Source: Lachnospiraceae bacterium (GTDB lineage Bacteria > Bacillota > Clostridia > Lachnospirales > Lachnospiraceae). Taken from it: 64,000 bases of DNA. The notes beneath the pieces were generated by a model. It made no database searches and was not told where the DNA came from. It was given only the letters and a program-made list of their open reading frames with translations. Shown in pieces: positions 16,302 through 25,833 of the stretch (its first letter is position 1; each line of letters opens with the position of its first letter). The stretch spans positions 186,001-250,000 of the forward strand of contig JAIDHX010000034.1 in NCBI GenBank assembly GCA_029053015.1. The letters are read 5' to 3'. Position numbers and translations under genes: made by a program.

Positions 16302-17507
16302 ATGAAGGTAACATTTGTATCCAACTACATCAATCATCATCAAGCCCCCTTTTGCGAGGCAATGTCCCAACACCTTGGCGGGGACTATTACTTTATCCAG
16401 ACACAGCCCATGGAGGAGGAGCGTATCCGTATGGGCTGGGGCGAAAACCTGGATGAACTGCCTTATCTTCTCCTGTATTATGAAAAGGAAGAGGAGTGCC
16501 GCCGCCTGATTGCAGAGAGCGATGTGGTTCTTTTTGGCGGTGTGGAGGACGAGAGCTTTATTGCAGGCAGGCTGCAGGCGGGCGGGCTGACCGTGCGTCT
16601 GAGTGAGCGCATTTATAAGGACGGACAGTGGAAGGCGGTATCACCCAGAGGTCTTTTGAAAAAATATCAGGACCATACCCGCTACCGGAAGAAAAACGTG
16701 TATCTGCTCTGCTGTGGAGGTTATGTGGCAAGCGATTTTCATATCGTCAGGGCCTATCCGGACAAGATGTTCAAATGGGGGTATTTTCCAAGATTGGTGG
16801 AATATGACATAGAAGAGCTGCTGGAAAAAAAGCGGATGCGGCGCAATGCGGAGGGAAAGGTATCCCTTCTGTGGGCGGGAAGGTTTATTGACTGGAAACA
16901 TCCGGAACATGCCATAGAAGCGGCGGCCAGACTGAAACAGGAAGGTTATGATTTTTCTTTGACCATGGTAGGGGGCGGTGAGCTCGCAGAAAAGCTGAAA
17001 GCGATGGCGAAGGAAAAAGAGGTTGCGGAGGAGATTGTATTTGCCGGATTTCAGAAGCCGGAAGAAGTGCGCCGTTATATGGAGCAGGCGGATATCTTTT
17101 TGTTTACAAGCGATTATCGGGAGGGCTGGGGTGCGGTTTTAAATGAAGCGATGAACAGCGGCTGCGCGGTGGTGGCAAACTGTGCTGTGGGGGCTGTGCC
17201 GTTTCTGGTTATGCCTGATAAAAACGGACTGATCTATCCCAACAAAAATACGGAACTGTTTTATGACAGAATTGTCAGTTTAATCAATCAGCCCGAAAAG
17301 ATGGAAGCTCTGGGAAGAGAGGGCTACCGTACCATTGCAGAAGAATGGAATGCGGAGGCGGCGGCGGAACGACTGCTTACCGTACTGGAAGGTCTGCTTT
17401 CCGGCAGAGTGGAATTTGCGGAAAAAGGCGTTTTAAGCAGAGCGCCGGTGATTTCCCCAAAAAGGATGTACCGGCATTTGACGGCTGGTGAAGGGAGAGA
17501 CTTATGA
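16302..17507 (+). CDS. GT4 glycosyltransferase
   Basis: 401 residues, GT-B fold. Seen: MKVTFVSNYINHHQAPF at the start, a donor half with VSLLWAGRFIDWKHPEHAIEAA, and FTSDYREGWGAVLNEAMNSGCAVV carrying the E-x7-E motif. The ATG at 16302 has GGAAGGTG upstream; an ATG 15 bases earlier is possible. It is the first gene after the palindrome block and overlaps the next gene by 4 bases, which ties it to the operon leading into the pseudaminic-acid genes. It may transfer the first sugars of that repeat unit. Confidence 0.9.
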   Translation: MKVTFVSNYINHHQAPFCEAMSQHLGGDYYFIQTQPMEEERIRMGWGENLDELPYLLLYYEKEEECRRLIAESDVVLFGGVEDESFIAGRLQAGGLTVRLSERIYKDGQWKAVSPRGLLKKYQDHTRYRKKNVYLLCCGGYVASDFHIVRAYPDKMFKWGYFPRLVEYDIEELLEKKRMRRNAEGKVSLLWAGRFIDWKHPEHAIEAAARLKQEGYDFSLTMVGGGELAEKLKAMAKEKEVAEEIVFAGFQKPEEVRRYMEQADIFLFTSDYREGWGAVLNEAMNSGCAVVANCAVGAVPFLVMPDKNGLIYPNKNTELFYDRIVSLINQPEKMEALGREGYRTIAEEWNAEAAAERLLTVLEGLLSGRVEFAEKGVLSRAPVISPKRMYRHLTAGEGRDL

Positions 17508-18544
17508 AGCTCAGTATCATTGTACCGGTCTACAATATGGCATCGGAAAACAAGCTGAAGCACTGCATGGATTCTCTTCTTGCACAGGAAATAGAGGATT
17601 ATGAAATCATTGCCGTGGACGATGCCTCGACTGACAACTCCCTGGAAATTTTAAGGCAATATGAAAGTGCCTGCCCGCAAAAGGTAAAGGTGATTCATTA
17701 TGCGGAAAATAAACGGCAGGGGGGAGCAAAGAACGAGGGATTAAAGGCGGCTTCGGGAGAGTGGGTTGGCTTTATAGACAGCGACGACTGGATTGTGCCC
17801 GACTTTTACCGGAAGCTGATTGCGAGGGCGGAGGAGACAGGAGCCGATGTGGCAGGCTGCGATTACAGCCTGGTGCCGGCGTATACTTTTGAGCCGGGCA
17901 AAGTGATTCAGAATAATTTTGCAGAGCAGACCGGTCTTCTGGACAAGGAAAAGCACGGCAGGCTGATTATGCGCCCGGGCAGCATGGTGGTGAAGGTTTA
18001 CCGGCATGAAGTGATAAGAAAGAACGGACTGGATTTCCCGTCAGGGATTTTTTATGAGGATAATTGTGCAGGCAGTTTGTGGTCCCTGTATTTTACCCAC
18101 TTTGAGAGAGTGGAGGAGCCGCTGTATTTTTACTATCAGCATGAAGTCTCCACCGTGCATGTGATAACGGAAGCAAAGTGCCGTGACAGAATGAAGGCGG
18201 CGGAGCTTTTGTACGAGGAATGTCGGGAGAGAGGTTTTTTACAGGAGTATCATGCGGAGTTAGAGTACCGGTTTACGGAGCTCTATTTTGTAAATACGCT
18301 GTTTTCCTATATGCTGGGGATGAAGGGCAGAAAACTTGCCTTTGTGAAGGAACTGAAGAGGGGCATGTTGGAGAGATACCCTGATTTTCAGGCAAATCCG
18401 TATTACAGGCAGCATACCGATGCGGAGGAGCAGAGGATGATTGCATTGCTGATGCAGTCGGAGGTCAGGTTTTTTGTATATTATAGTCTGCTGCTTTTTT
18501 ACAGAAAAGCGCGGAAGCGTATCAGTAGAAAAAAGAGGGGTTAA
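17504..18544 (+). CDS. GT2 glycosyltransferase
   Basis: 346 residues. Seen: LSIIVPVYNMASENKL, DDASTDNS, ENKRQGGAKNEGL and the DXD-like FIDSDDWIVPDFY, then a helical C-terminal region with ending KARKRISRKKRG. That basic tail is usual for enzymes that touch the membrane. It overlaps the GT4 before it by 4 bases and precedes pseF by 5. Donor unknown. The short spacing suggests one transcript from 16302 through 25831. Confidence 0.9.
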   Translation: MKLSIIVPVYNMASENKLKHCMDSLLAQEIEDYEIIAVDDASTDNSLEILRQYESACPQKVKVIHYAENKRQGGAKNEGLKAASGEWVGFIDSDDWIVPDFYRKLIARAEETGADVAGCDYSLVPAYTFEPGKVIQNNFAEQTGLLDKEKHGRLIMRPGSMVVKVYRHEVIRKNGLDFPSGIFYEDNCAGSLWSLYFTHFERVEEPLYFYYQHEVSTVHVITEAKCRDRMKAAELLYEECRERGFLQEYHAELEYRFTELYFVNTLFSYMLGMKGRKLAFVKELKRGMLERYPDFQANPYYRQHTDAEEQRMIALLMQSEVRFFVYYSLLLFYRKARKRISRKKRG

Positions 18545-18549
18545 AAGAA

Positions 18550-19269
18550 ATGAAAACATTGGCAGTGATTACCGCAAGGGGCGGAAGCAAGAGGATACCC
18601 AGAAAAAATATCAAGCCATTTTTAGGAAAACCGATTCTGCTTTATTCGATACAGGCGGCGCTGGATTCGGGCGTGTTTGACGAGGTTATGGTGTCCACGG
18701 AGGACGAAGAAATCGCGGAGCTTGCAAGAAATGCGGGAGCGAAGGTGCCTTTTTTCAGGAGCAGTGATACCGCGAATGATTATGCGACGACGGCGGATGT
18801 GCTGCTTGAGGTATTGGCGCAGTATCGTGAGAGGGGCGTGCAGTTTGACTATATTTGCTGTATTTATCCGACAGCGCCTTTTGTGTCGGCAAAAAGACTG
18901 AAGGAAGCGATGGAGAAGGTGACTAAGCAGGAAGCGGATGCGCTGCTGCCCGTGGTAAGGTTCAGTTTTCCGCCGCAGAGAAGCGTTGTGATGGGGGAAG
19001 ACGGCTTTTTACAGTTTAAGTGGCAGGAATATATGCTGGCAAGGTCGCAGGATTTGGAGCCTTTTTATCACGATGCAGGGCAGTTTTACTGCATTAAAGT
19101 AGAGAGTTTTCTGAAACAGAAGAAGATGGTCATGGAGAAAACGCTTCCGTTTGAACTTCCGGAGTCAGAGGTGCAGGATATTGATACGGAAGAAGACTGG
19201 AGAATTGCGGAGGCGAAGTATAAGGCACTGCACGGAAAGGAGAAAGGTCATGGGACAGGTGAAGATTAA
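18550..19269 (+). CDS. pseF: CMP-pseudaminic acid synthetase
   Basis: Activates a nonulosonic acid with CTP to give the CMP-sugar donor. 239 residues, family length. Seen: the NeuA-family nucleotide loop ARGGSKRIPRKNIKPFLGKP, STEDEEIAELA, IYPTAPF and FYHDAGQFYC near the C-terminus. By itself the sequence could be a NeuA, LegF or PseF. Neighbouring PseI-, PseG- and PseC-like genes in the pseudaminic order point to PseF. It overlaps pseI by 20 bases. Confidence 0.88.
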   Translation: MKTLAVITARGGSKRIPRKNIKPFLGKPILLYSIQAALDSGVFDEVMVSTEDEEIAELARNAGAKVPFFRSSDTANDYATTADVLLEVLAQYRERGVQFDYICCIYPTAPFVSAKRLKEAMEKVTKQEADALLPVVRFSFPPQRSVVMGEDGFLQFKWQEYMLARSQDLEPFYHDAGQFYCIKVESFLKQKKMVMEKTLPFELPESEVQDIDTEEDWRIAEAKYKALHGKEKGHGTGED

Positions 19270-20752
19270 GGAAAGACTGATTGGAGCGGGTCAGCCGGCG
19301 TATATCATTGCGGAGATGTCGGGCAACCATGCGGGCAGTCTGGAGCGGGCGAAAGAGATTATCCGTGCGGCGAAGGAGAGCGGGGCGGACTGTGTGAAGA
19401 TACAGACGTATACGCCGGATACGATTACGATTGACTGTGACAATGCATATTTTCATATAGATAACGGGACCTGGAAGGGAGAAAACCTGTATCAGCTTTA
19501 CGGAAAGGCGTATACGCCGTGGGAATGGCAGAAGGAGCTTAAAGAGGAGGCGGACAGGGTTGGCATCGATTTCTTTTCGGCGCCCTTTGATAAGACGGCA
19601 GTGGATTTTCTGGAAGGAATCGGTATGGAATTTTATAAGATTGCTTCGTTTGAACTGGTAGATATTCCGCTGCTTCGGTATACGGCTGAAAAGGGCAAGC
19701 CCATGATTCTGTCCACGGGAATGTCTTCTCTTTCGGAAATCGAGGAAGCAGTAGAGACGATTCGAAGTACGGGGAACCCGAATCTGATTTTACTTCGCTG
19801 TGCCAGCGCTTATCCGGCAATCACCGATGAAATGAATCTGGCGGCTATGGTGGATATGGGAGAGCGGTTTGGCGTTCCGGTTGGTCTTTCAGACCATTCC
19901 ATGGGCAGTCTTGCAGCTGTGACAGCGGTGGCGATGGGCGCTTCGGTGATTGAAAAGCATTTCTGCCTGGGAAGGGAGATTGAAAATCCGGATTCCTCTT
20001 TTTCCATGGAACCGGAGGAGTTTGCCGCAATGGTGCGGGATATCCGGCAGGCGGAGAAAGCGATGGGCAGTGTGCGCTACGGCGCGTCAGAGCAGGAAAA
20101 AGAAAACGTGATATTCCGCAAATCTGTTTTTGTGGTAAACGACATAGAGCAGGGAGAGGCTTTTACCGAGGAGAATATCAGGGTAATACGTCCGGGTTAT
20201 GGGTTACATTCCAGAGAGTATGACAATGTACTGGGGAAGAAAAGTCTTGTGGATTTAAAGCGGGGAACCCCCCTCAGTGCGGAGGCCGTGGAGCATTATC
20301 TGGAGTTTGTGCCTGCAGAGCCGGAGCACGCGTCACTGTTATATACATGGGCAAATGAGGCGGAGACGAGGCAGCAGTCCTTTTCTACGGCGGCAATCCC
20401 GTGGAAGGTGCATGAGGACTGGTATTTCAGCAGCTTGAACCGCGCAGACAGAAAGCTTTATCTCGGCCGGCATATGGATCAGTTTGTTGGCATGTTCCGG
20501 CTTGATTTTCTTTCCGACACGGAAGCGGAAATCAGCTACAGCATTGACAAGGAAGTACGGAACAGAGGATATGGGCGTGAACTGATACGAGAGGGCGAAA
20601 GACTGACCGCGGCGCAGTTTCCCAAGGTCGAGGTTCTGTATGCCAAAGTGAAGCCCGAGAACGAGGCGTCGTGCAGAATCTTTGAAGAACTGGGATATGA
20701 AAAAGAAGAAACGGATACCTATATCAGATACAGGAAAGGGATGACGCCATGA
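19250..20752 (+). CDS. pseI: Pseudaminic acid synthase fused to a GNAT acetyltransferase (PseI-PseH-like)
   Basis: 500 residues against about 345 for PseI alone. Residues 1-280 are the NeuB-type aldolase barrel (AEMSGNHAGSLERA, DCVKIQTYTPDT, KIASFELVDIPLL, GLSDHSMG, EKHFCL). Residues 290-350 are the SAF/antifreeze-like cap (RKSVFVVNDI, GYGLHSREY). Residues 355-500 are a GNAT domain (EISYSIDKEVRNRGYGREL, VKPENEASCRIFEELGYE). The barrel condenses phosphoenolpyruvate with the 6-deoxy-altrose product of PseG. The GNAT part probably replaces PseH, which N-acetylates the 4-amino sugar. Start at 19250 has AGGAGAAAGG upstream. Confidence 0.92.
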   Translation: MGQVKIKERLIGAGQPAYIIAEMSGNHAGSLERAKEIIRAAKESGADCVKIQTYTPDTITIDCDNAYFHIDNGTWKGENLYQLYGKAYTPWEWQKELKEEADRVGIDFFSAPFDKTAVDFLEGIGMEFYKIASFELVDIPLLRYTAEKGKPMILSTGMSSLSEIEEAVETIRSTGNPNLILLRCASAYPAITDEMNLAAMVDMGERFGVPVGLSDHSMGSLAAVTAVAMGASVIEKHFCLGREIENPDSSFSMEPEEFAAMVRDIRQAEKAMGSVRYGASEQEKENVIFRKSVFVVNDIEQGEAFTEENIRVIRPGYGLHSREYDNVLGKKSLVDLKRGTPLSAEAVEHYLEFVPAEPEHASLLYTWANEAETRQQSFSTAAIPWKVHEDWYFSSLNRADRKLYLGRHMDQFVGMFRLDFLSDTEAEISYSIDKEVRNRGYGRELIREGERLTAAQFPKVEVLYAKVKPENEASCRIFEELGYEKEETDTYIRYRKGMTP

Positions 20753-21786
20753 TTTTGATAAGGGCGGACGGCGGCAGGGAAATCGGAAGCGGACATATTA
20801 TGCGCTGTCTGTCTGTTGCAGGAGCGCTGCAGGAGCAGGGAAAAGAGGTGCTCTTTGTGCTGGCGGACGACGCTGCGGCGGGACTGCTTACCGCGAGGGG
20901 ACAGCAGTTTCGGATTCTGCACACGGACTACCGTAAGCCGGAGGAGGAACTATCGGTATGCATCCCGATCTTAGAGGCATACAGACCGGAACTGTTTCTG
21001 GCGGACAGTTATTTTGTGACGGCAGAATATCTTGCGCAGGTGGGGAGATATACCAAGACCGCCTATATAGACGATATGTGTGCGTTTCCCTGTCCTGTGG
21101 ACATATTGATTAACTACAATATCTATGGAGAGATGCTGCCCTACAGGGAGAGGGCTCTGCCGCGAAACCGTGCGTTTTTACTGGGGTGCGCCTATGCGCC
21201 TCTGCGGGCGGAATTTAGAAATGTGGATTATTCCGTAAAAGAAAATGCGGCGCATGTACTGATTACCACCGGCGGCGGCGATCAGTACAATCTGGCGGGA
21301 CAGATATTACAGCTTGCCTTGTCTGACACCGGATGCCGGGAGCTGTGTTATCATGCAGTCAGCGGAAGCTTTAACAGCAATCTGCCCGAACTGCGTGCGA
21401 TTGCAGAGCACCATGGCAATGTGCGGATTTATGAAAATGTACGCAATATGGCAGAATTGATGCAGCAGTGCGACATTGCCGTGACAGCGGGAGGCTCCAC
21501 CATGTATGAGTTGTGTGCCGTAGGAGTGCCGATTGTGTGTTTTTCTTTTGCGGATAATCAGGAGCGCCTTGTAGAAACCTTTATAGAAAAGCGGCTGGTG
21601 TGCTATGGGGGGAACTATCTGAAGGAAAAAGAAGAGCTGCCAAAGCGGATTGTAGAGCATGTCCGGCTTTTGGCAGAATCGAAAGCGTTGCGCGAGGAAT
21701 ACAGTCATCGGGAGAAAACACTGGTGGATGGAAAGGGCACGGAGCGGCTTGCGAAAGCCCTGATAGAGCTTGCACAAGAAAATTAG
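20749..21786 (+). CDS. pseG: UDP-2,4-diacetamido-trideoxy-altropyranose hydrolase
   Basis: Removes UDP from the pathway intermediate to give the free sugar used by PseI. 345 residues. Seen: IRADGGREIGSGHIMRCL with catalytic His16 and the GT-B-like donor motif TAGGSTMYELCAVGVP and FSFADNQ, as in MurG-related PseG. Its start codon overlaps the pseI stop by 4 bases (ATGA). Gene order pseF-pseI-pseG-pseC matches a compact pseudaminic operon. Confidence 0.92.
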   Translation: MILIRADGGREIGSGHIMRCLSVAGALQEQGKEVLFVLADDAAAGLLTARGQQFRILHTDYRKPEEELSVCIPILEAYRPELFLADSYFVTAEYLAQVGRYTKTAYIDDMCAFPCPVDILINYNIYGEMLPYRERALPRNRAFLLGCAYAPLRAEFRNVDYSVKENAAHVLITTGGGDQYNLAGQILQLALSDTGCRELCYHAVSGSFNSNLPELRAIAEHHGNVRIYENVRNMAELMQQCDIAVTAGGSTMYELCAVGVPIVCFSFADNQERLVETFIEKRLVCYGGNYLKEKEELPKRIVEHVRLLAESKALREEYSHREKTLVDGKGTERLAKALIELAQEN

Positions 21787-21872
21787 ACATAAGGGAATTC
21801 GTGTGCTATACTTTTAGGAAACTGTTGGAAAAACGGCAGCAGCCAAATGGCGGGAAAGGAAGGCGTATACAA

Positions 21873-23075
21873 ATGGAAAAGCTGGCAATTCAGGGCGGGA
21901 CTCCCGTCCGGGATACAAAAATAAATTATGGACATCAGTATATTGACGAGGCGGATGTTGCGGCGGTTGCCGACGTACTGCGAAACGGGGATTTGACCTG
22001 CGGTCCTAAGATTGCGGAGCTGGAAAGGCGGCTCTGTGAGCTTACGGGAGCGAAGTACGCGGTTGCAGTCAGCAACGGCACGGCGGCACTGCATATCGCA
22101 TGCCAGACGATTGGCGTGACGGCAGGCGACGAGGTGATTACGACGCCGATTACCTTTGCCGCTTCTGCAAACTGCGCGTTGTATTGCGGTGCAAAACCTG
22201 TTTTTGCGGATATCAATGAAAGAACCTACAATATTGACCCTGCCTCTGTGGCGGAGAAAATGACGGAAAAAACAAAGGCTGTCGTGGCGGTGGACTATAC
22301 AGGGCAGGCGGCAGAACTTGCGCCGCTGTTAGAGCTTTGTCGGAAAAACGGCGCGGTTCTCATTGAGGATGCGGCACATTCCATCGGAACAAAATATGAC
22401 GGAAAGCCTGTTGGTTCCATTGCGGATCTGACAACTTTCAGCTTCCATCCTGTGAAAACAGTGACAGGCGGTGAAGGCGGGGCGGTTCTGACAAATAATG
22501 CAGAATATTACAAAAAACTTCTGCTCTATAGGGCACACGGCATTACAAGGGACGAGTCCCTGTTGGAAAAGGAAAGAGAAGGCGCGTGGTATTATGAGCA
22601 GGTAGCGCTGGGCATGAACTACCGCATGACGGATATACAGGCGGCGCTGATTATAAGCCAGCTTGACAAGCTGGAGCGTTTTAGTGAAAGAAGAAAATGG
22701 ATTGTGGCGCGCTATAATGAAGCGTTTGCAGAGATACCGGAGGTAACCGTGCAGGAGGAAATACCGGAGTCGGATACCACCAGACATCTCTATATCCTTC
22801 GCATAAAACCGGAAATGCTCACGGTAAACAGAAGGCAGTTTTTCGACGCTATGGCGGCGGAAAACGTCTGCTGCAATGTGCATTATATTCCGGTATACTA
22901 TCACCCCTATTATGAAAAACTGGGGTATCAAAAGGGAATCTGTCCCAAAGCAGAGAAGCTGTATGAGGAAATCATGAGCCTGCCGCTGTATTACGCTATG
23001 ACGGATCAGGATGTGGAGGACGTGATTCATGCGGTGAAGAAGGTTGTGGAGAATTACAGAAAAGATGGACGTTAA
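21873..23075 (+). CDS. pseC: UDP-4-amino-4,6-dideoxy-AltNAc transaminase
   Basis: PLP-dependent DegT/DnrJ/EryC1-family aminotransferase that adds the 4-amino group in pseudaminic acid synthesis. 400 residues. Seen: YIDEADVAAVADVLRNGDLTCGP, SNGTAALHIAC, EDAAHSIGTKYDGKPVGS, the PLP lysine in TFSFHPVKTVTGGEGG, and NYRMTDIQAALI. I chose ATG 21873 (GGCGGGAAAGGAAGG upstream), since an earlier in-frame start would run into pseG. It requires the 4-keto product of PseB, which I do not find next to this operon. Its stop overlaps the next start. Confidence 0.92.
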   Translation: MEKLAIQGGTPVRDTKINYGHQYIDEADVAAVADVLRNGDLTCGPKIAELERRLCELTGAKYAVAVSNGTAALHIACQTIGVTAGDEVITTPITFAASANCALYCGAKPVFADINERTYNIDPASVAEKMTEKTKAVVAVDYTGQAAELAPLLELCRKNGAVLIEDAAHSIGTKYDGKPVGSIADLTTFSFHPVKTVTGGEGGAVLTNNAEYYKKLLLYRAHGITRDESLLEKEREGAWYYEQVALGMNYRMTDIQAALIISQLDKLERFSERRKWIVARYNEAFAEIPEVTVQEEIPESDTTRHLYILRIKPEMLTVNRRQFFDAMAAENVCCNVHYIPVYYHPYYEKLGYQKGICPKAEKLYEEIMSLPLYYAMTDQDVEDVIHAVKKVVENYRKDGR

Positions 23076-24849
23076 GGCTTGGCTAAGACAAAAAGAAAAT
23101 CATATATGGGCATTGGGATTAAGCGTTCTGCTGTGTGTGGTCATTGGTATCTTTTTTGATTATTACTACGATTTGAACGACGATGCACTGATTAAGGATA
23201 TTCTGGCAGGCGTCTACACGGGGACGCCTGAGGGAAGAAATATTCAGATGCTTTTTCCCTTGAGCTTTTTTATCAGCCTTCTTTACCGTGTGGTAAGAGG
23301 GCTTCCCTGGTATGGAATATTTTTGTGCCTCTGTCATTTCGGCAGCATTTACCTGATTACCGAGAGACTGCTTGGCTATTTGAAAAAGCGGGTAGTAAAA
23401 GTGGCAGTGCTGTGTCTGGAAGCGGCTGTGATTGTCTCGCTCTTTTTGCGGGAGCTTGTTTTTACGCAGTATACTGTGACTTGCACGCTGCTTGCGGCGG
23501 CTGCGGCATTTTTGTTTTATACCGCAAAGGAGGAAAAAACGGTAAAGGGATTTTTTCTGCGCAATCTGCCCTGTATCCTGCTTGTGACGGTTGCTTTTCA
23601 GCTTCGCTCAGAAATGCTTCTTCTTGTATTGCCGCTTATCTGCGTGACGGGGCTCTGTCGGTGGAGTTGTGAAAAGCCCTTTTTTACAAAGGAAAATGCT
23701 GCGAAATATTTTTCTGTTTTCGGCGGAATTCTGGCAGGACTTGCCCTGAGCCAGGGCGTCCATATGGCGGCGCATGCCGGCGCCGACTGGCAGGAGTTCA
23801 ACCGGTATTTTGACAATAGAACCGAGCTTTACGATTTCTATTGGCAATGGCGTCCTTCCTATGAAAATAACGAAGCGTTTTATGAGAGCATCGGCATGAC
23901 GAAGTACAGCCGGATGCTGATTGAAAATTATAATTTCGGTCTGGATGAAAAAATTGACGCAGATGTTTTGAAAAAAATCAGCGACTATGCGGCGGAAACA
24001 AGAAAACAGCAGGCTTCTTTTGCTGCCATGCTGAAACGGGCGGTAGTCGATTATAAATACAGAACACTTCACGAGACGGACTATCCGTGGAATCTGTTTG
24101 TTATTGCCATGTACCTTATGGTTTTGGCAGCAGCCTTGCAAAACCGGCATTTTCGGTTTCTGTGGGAACTGCCCTTCCTGTTTTTTGTGCGCAGTGGGCT
24201 ATGGTTGTTTATCCTGTACAGGGGCAGGGCGCCGGAGCGGATTACCCATTCCCTCTATTTGATGGAGTTTGTGATTCTGCTTGCCATGTTGCTGCGGGAA
24301 TGTAAAGAAGGAAAGGAAGGCAGGCTGCAGGCAGTGATAAAGCCGTGTTTTGGCGTGATACTGGCGGGGTTGTGTCTTGTTTCCGTGGGTGGCAGCGTAA
24401 AAGCAGTATGCGCGGAGTATGAAGCGAGAGAGGACACAAACAGGGCATGGGCGGCATTGCGGGACTATATCGGAGAAAATGAGGATAACTTCTATTTTGC
24501 GGATGTGTATTCCACGGTGCGTTACTCGGAAAAACTGTTCTGTGATGTGGACAATACCATATCCAATTATGATATCATGGGAGGATGGGCATCCAAAAGC
24601 CCGCTGAATGATAAAAAGCTGCGGTATTTTGGCATTGCTTCCATGGAGCAGGCGCTGCTTTATCAGGACAATGTGTTTGTCATTGTACAGGCAGAGGAGC
24701 CGCAAAGTCTTCCTCCCTTTGGAGAGAGCCTCTCAGGTTACTATGCCGAGCAGGGGGAGACGATAGAGCTTTACAAGGTGGACAGCATATTGCTGGAAGG
24801 TGAAGAAGTTTTTTGTATATATAAGCCGATACGGACGGCCCTCCCGTAA
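23065..24849 (+). CDS. Large polytopic membrane protein, function unknown
   Basis: 594 residues with roughly ten to twelve hydrophobic spans, then about 150 soluble residues at the C-terminus ending EEVFCIYKPIRTALP. An early loop has YYYDLNDDALIKDILAGVYTG, with acidic residues after the first span as in GT-C glycosyltransferases. I do not recognise the family with certainty. A GT-C transferase acting on the outer leaflet, or a GtrC/GtrII-like modifier paired with the GtrB-like gene that follows, would fit. The ATG at 23065 overlaps the pseC stop. Confidence 0.65.
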   Translation: MDVKAWLRQKENHIWALGLSVLLCVVIGIFFDYYYDLNDDALIKDILAGVYTGTPEGRNIQMLFPLSFFISLLYRVVRGLPWYGIFLCLCHFGSIYLITERLLGYLKKRVVKVAVLCLEAAVIVSLFLRELVFTQYTVTCTLLAAAAAFLFYTAKEEKTVKGFFLRNLPCILLVTVAFQLRSEMLLLVLPLICVTGLCRWSCEKPFFTKENAAKYFSVFGGILAGLALSQGVHMAAHAGADWQEFNRYFDNRTELYDFYWQWRPSYENNEAFYESIGMTKYSRMLIENYNFGLDEKIDADVLKKISDYAAETRKQQASFAAMLKRAVVDYKYRTLHETDYPWNLFVIAMYLMVLAAALQNRHFRFLWELPFLFFVRSGLWLFILYRGRAPERITHSLYLMEFVILLAMLLRECKEGKEGRLQAVIKPCFGVILAGLCLVSVGGSVKAVCAEYEAREDTNRAWAALRDYIGENEDNFYFADVYSTVRYSEKLFCDVDNTISNYDIMGGWASKSPLNDKKLRYFGIASMEQALLYQDNVFVIVQAEEPQSLPPFGESLSGYYAEQGETIELYKVDSILLEGEEVFCIYKPIRTALP

Positions 24850-24898
24850 ATCGGGAACGGCACATAAAGAGCTTGCGGATAAAGGAGACCGGATTAAA

Positions 24899-25831
24899 AT
24901 GGCACAGTTAATTAGCTTTGTAATTCCCTGCTACCGCTCGGAGAAAACGATTCGGGCAGTGGTGGATGAAGCGGCTGCGGCGGTAGACGCACTTTCAGAT
25001 TATGAGTATGAGATTGTATTGGTAAACGACGGCTCGCCGGACGATACCTTTTCCGTTATCAGAAGTCTCTGCGAAGCGGATACCAGAATCAAAGGAATCA
25101 ACCTGTCCAAGAATTTCGGACAGCATGCGGCGTTGATGGCGGGATTCCGCCATGTAAAAGGAGATATTGTCGTATGCCTGGATGATGACGGGCAGACGCC
25201 TGCGAATGAGGTGGGCAAGCTGATAGCGGGAATCCAAGAAGGCGCCGATGTGGTATATGCCCGATATGAGCACAAGCAGCACTCATGGTTCCGGAATTTC
25301 GGCAGCAAGCTCAACGAACTTATGACAAGGGTTATGCTGGGGAAGCCAAAGGAACTGTATATTTCCAGTTATTTCGCGGCGCGGCGCTTTGTCATCGATG
25401 AGGTGGCAAGATATGAAAATGCTTACCCATATGTCATCGGTCTTGTGCTGCGGGCGACAAAGAATATCATCAATGTGAATGTGACGCACAGGGAAAGAGA
25501 AGTCGGCACTTCAGGTTATACGCTGGGGAAGCTGATTAATCTTTGGGTAAACGGTTTTACTTCTTTTTCGGTGAAGCCGCTGCGGATAGCAACCATGATA
25601 GGAGCCTTTTGCGCGATCATGGGCTTCTGCTACGGCATTTACACGATTATCAAGAAATTCATCAATCCCAGTGTGCCGATGGGCTTCAGTTCTCTGATGT
25701 CTGCGGTGGTATTCATTGGCGGTATGCAGATGCTGATACTGGGGCTGATTGGGGAGTATATCGGCAGAATCTATGTCTGTATGAACAATTCGCCGCAGTA
25801 TGTCATTAAGGAAACCATAAATGAGGCGTAA
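24899..25831 (+). CDS. Membrane-anchored GT2 glycosyltransferase (GtrB-like)
   Basis: 310 residues. Seen: ISFVIPCYRSEKTIRAVVDE, NDGSPDDTF, LSKNFGQHAALMAGF and CLDDDGQTP in the DXD position, with two C-terminal spans near 228-252 and 262-285. This is the polyprenyl-phosphate glycosyltransferase layout (GtrB/ArnC). With the membrane protein at 23065 it may form a GtrB plus GT-C pair that decorates the finished glycan from a lipid-phosphate sugar. Start at 24899 follows AAAGGAGA. It ends 2 bases from the convergent gene at 25834, with no terminator hairpin between. Confidence 0.87.
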   Translation: MAQLISFVIPCYRSEKTIRAVVDEAAAAVDALSDYEYEIVLVNDGSPDDTFSVIRSLCEADTRIKGINLSKNFGQHAALMAGFRHVKGDIVVCLDDDGQTPANEVGKLIAGIQEGADVVYARYEHKQHSWFRNFGSKLNELMTRVMLGKPKELYISSYFAARRFVIDEVARYENAYPYVIGLVLRATKNIINVNVTHREREVGTSGYTLGKLINLWVNGFTSFSVKPLRIATMIGAFCAIMGFCYGIYTIIKKFINPSVPMGFSSLMSAVVFIGGMQMLILGLIGEYIGRIYVCMNNSPQYVIKETINEA

Positions 25832-25833
25832 AT

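Noticed and set aside
24899..25831. ArnC-type role in aminoarabinose lipid modification
   Set aside because: The fold matches, but no ArnA, ArnT or ArnD genes are present and the context is capsule synthesis.
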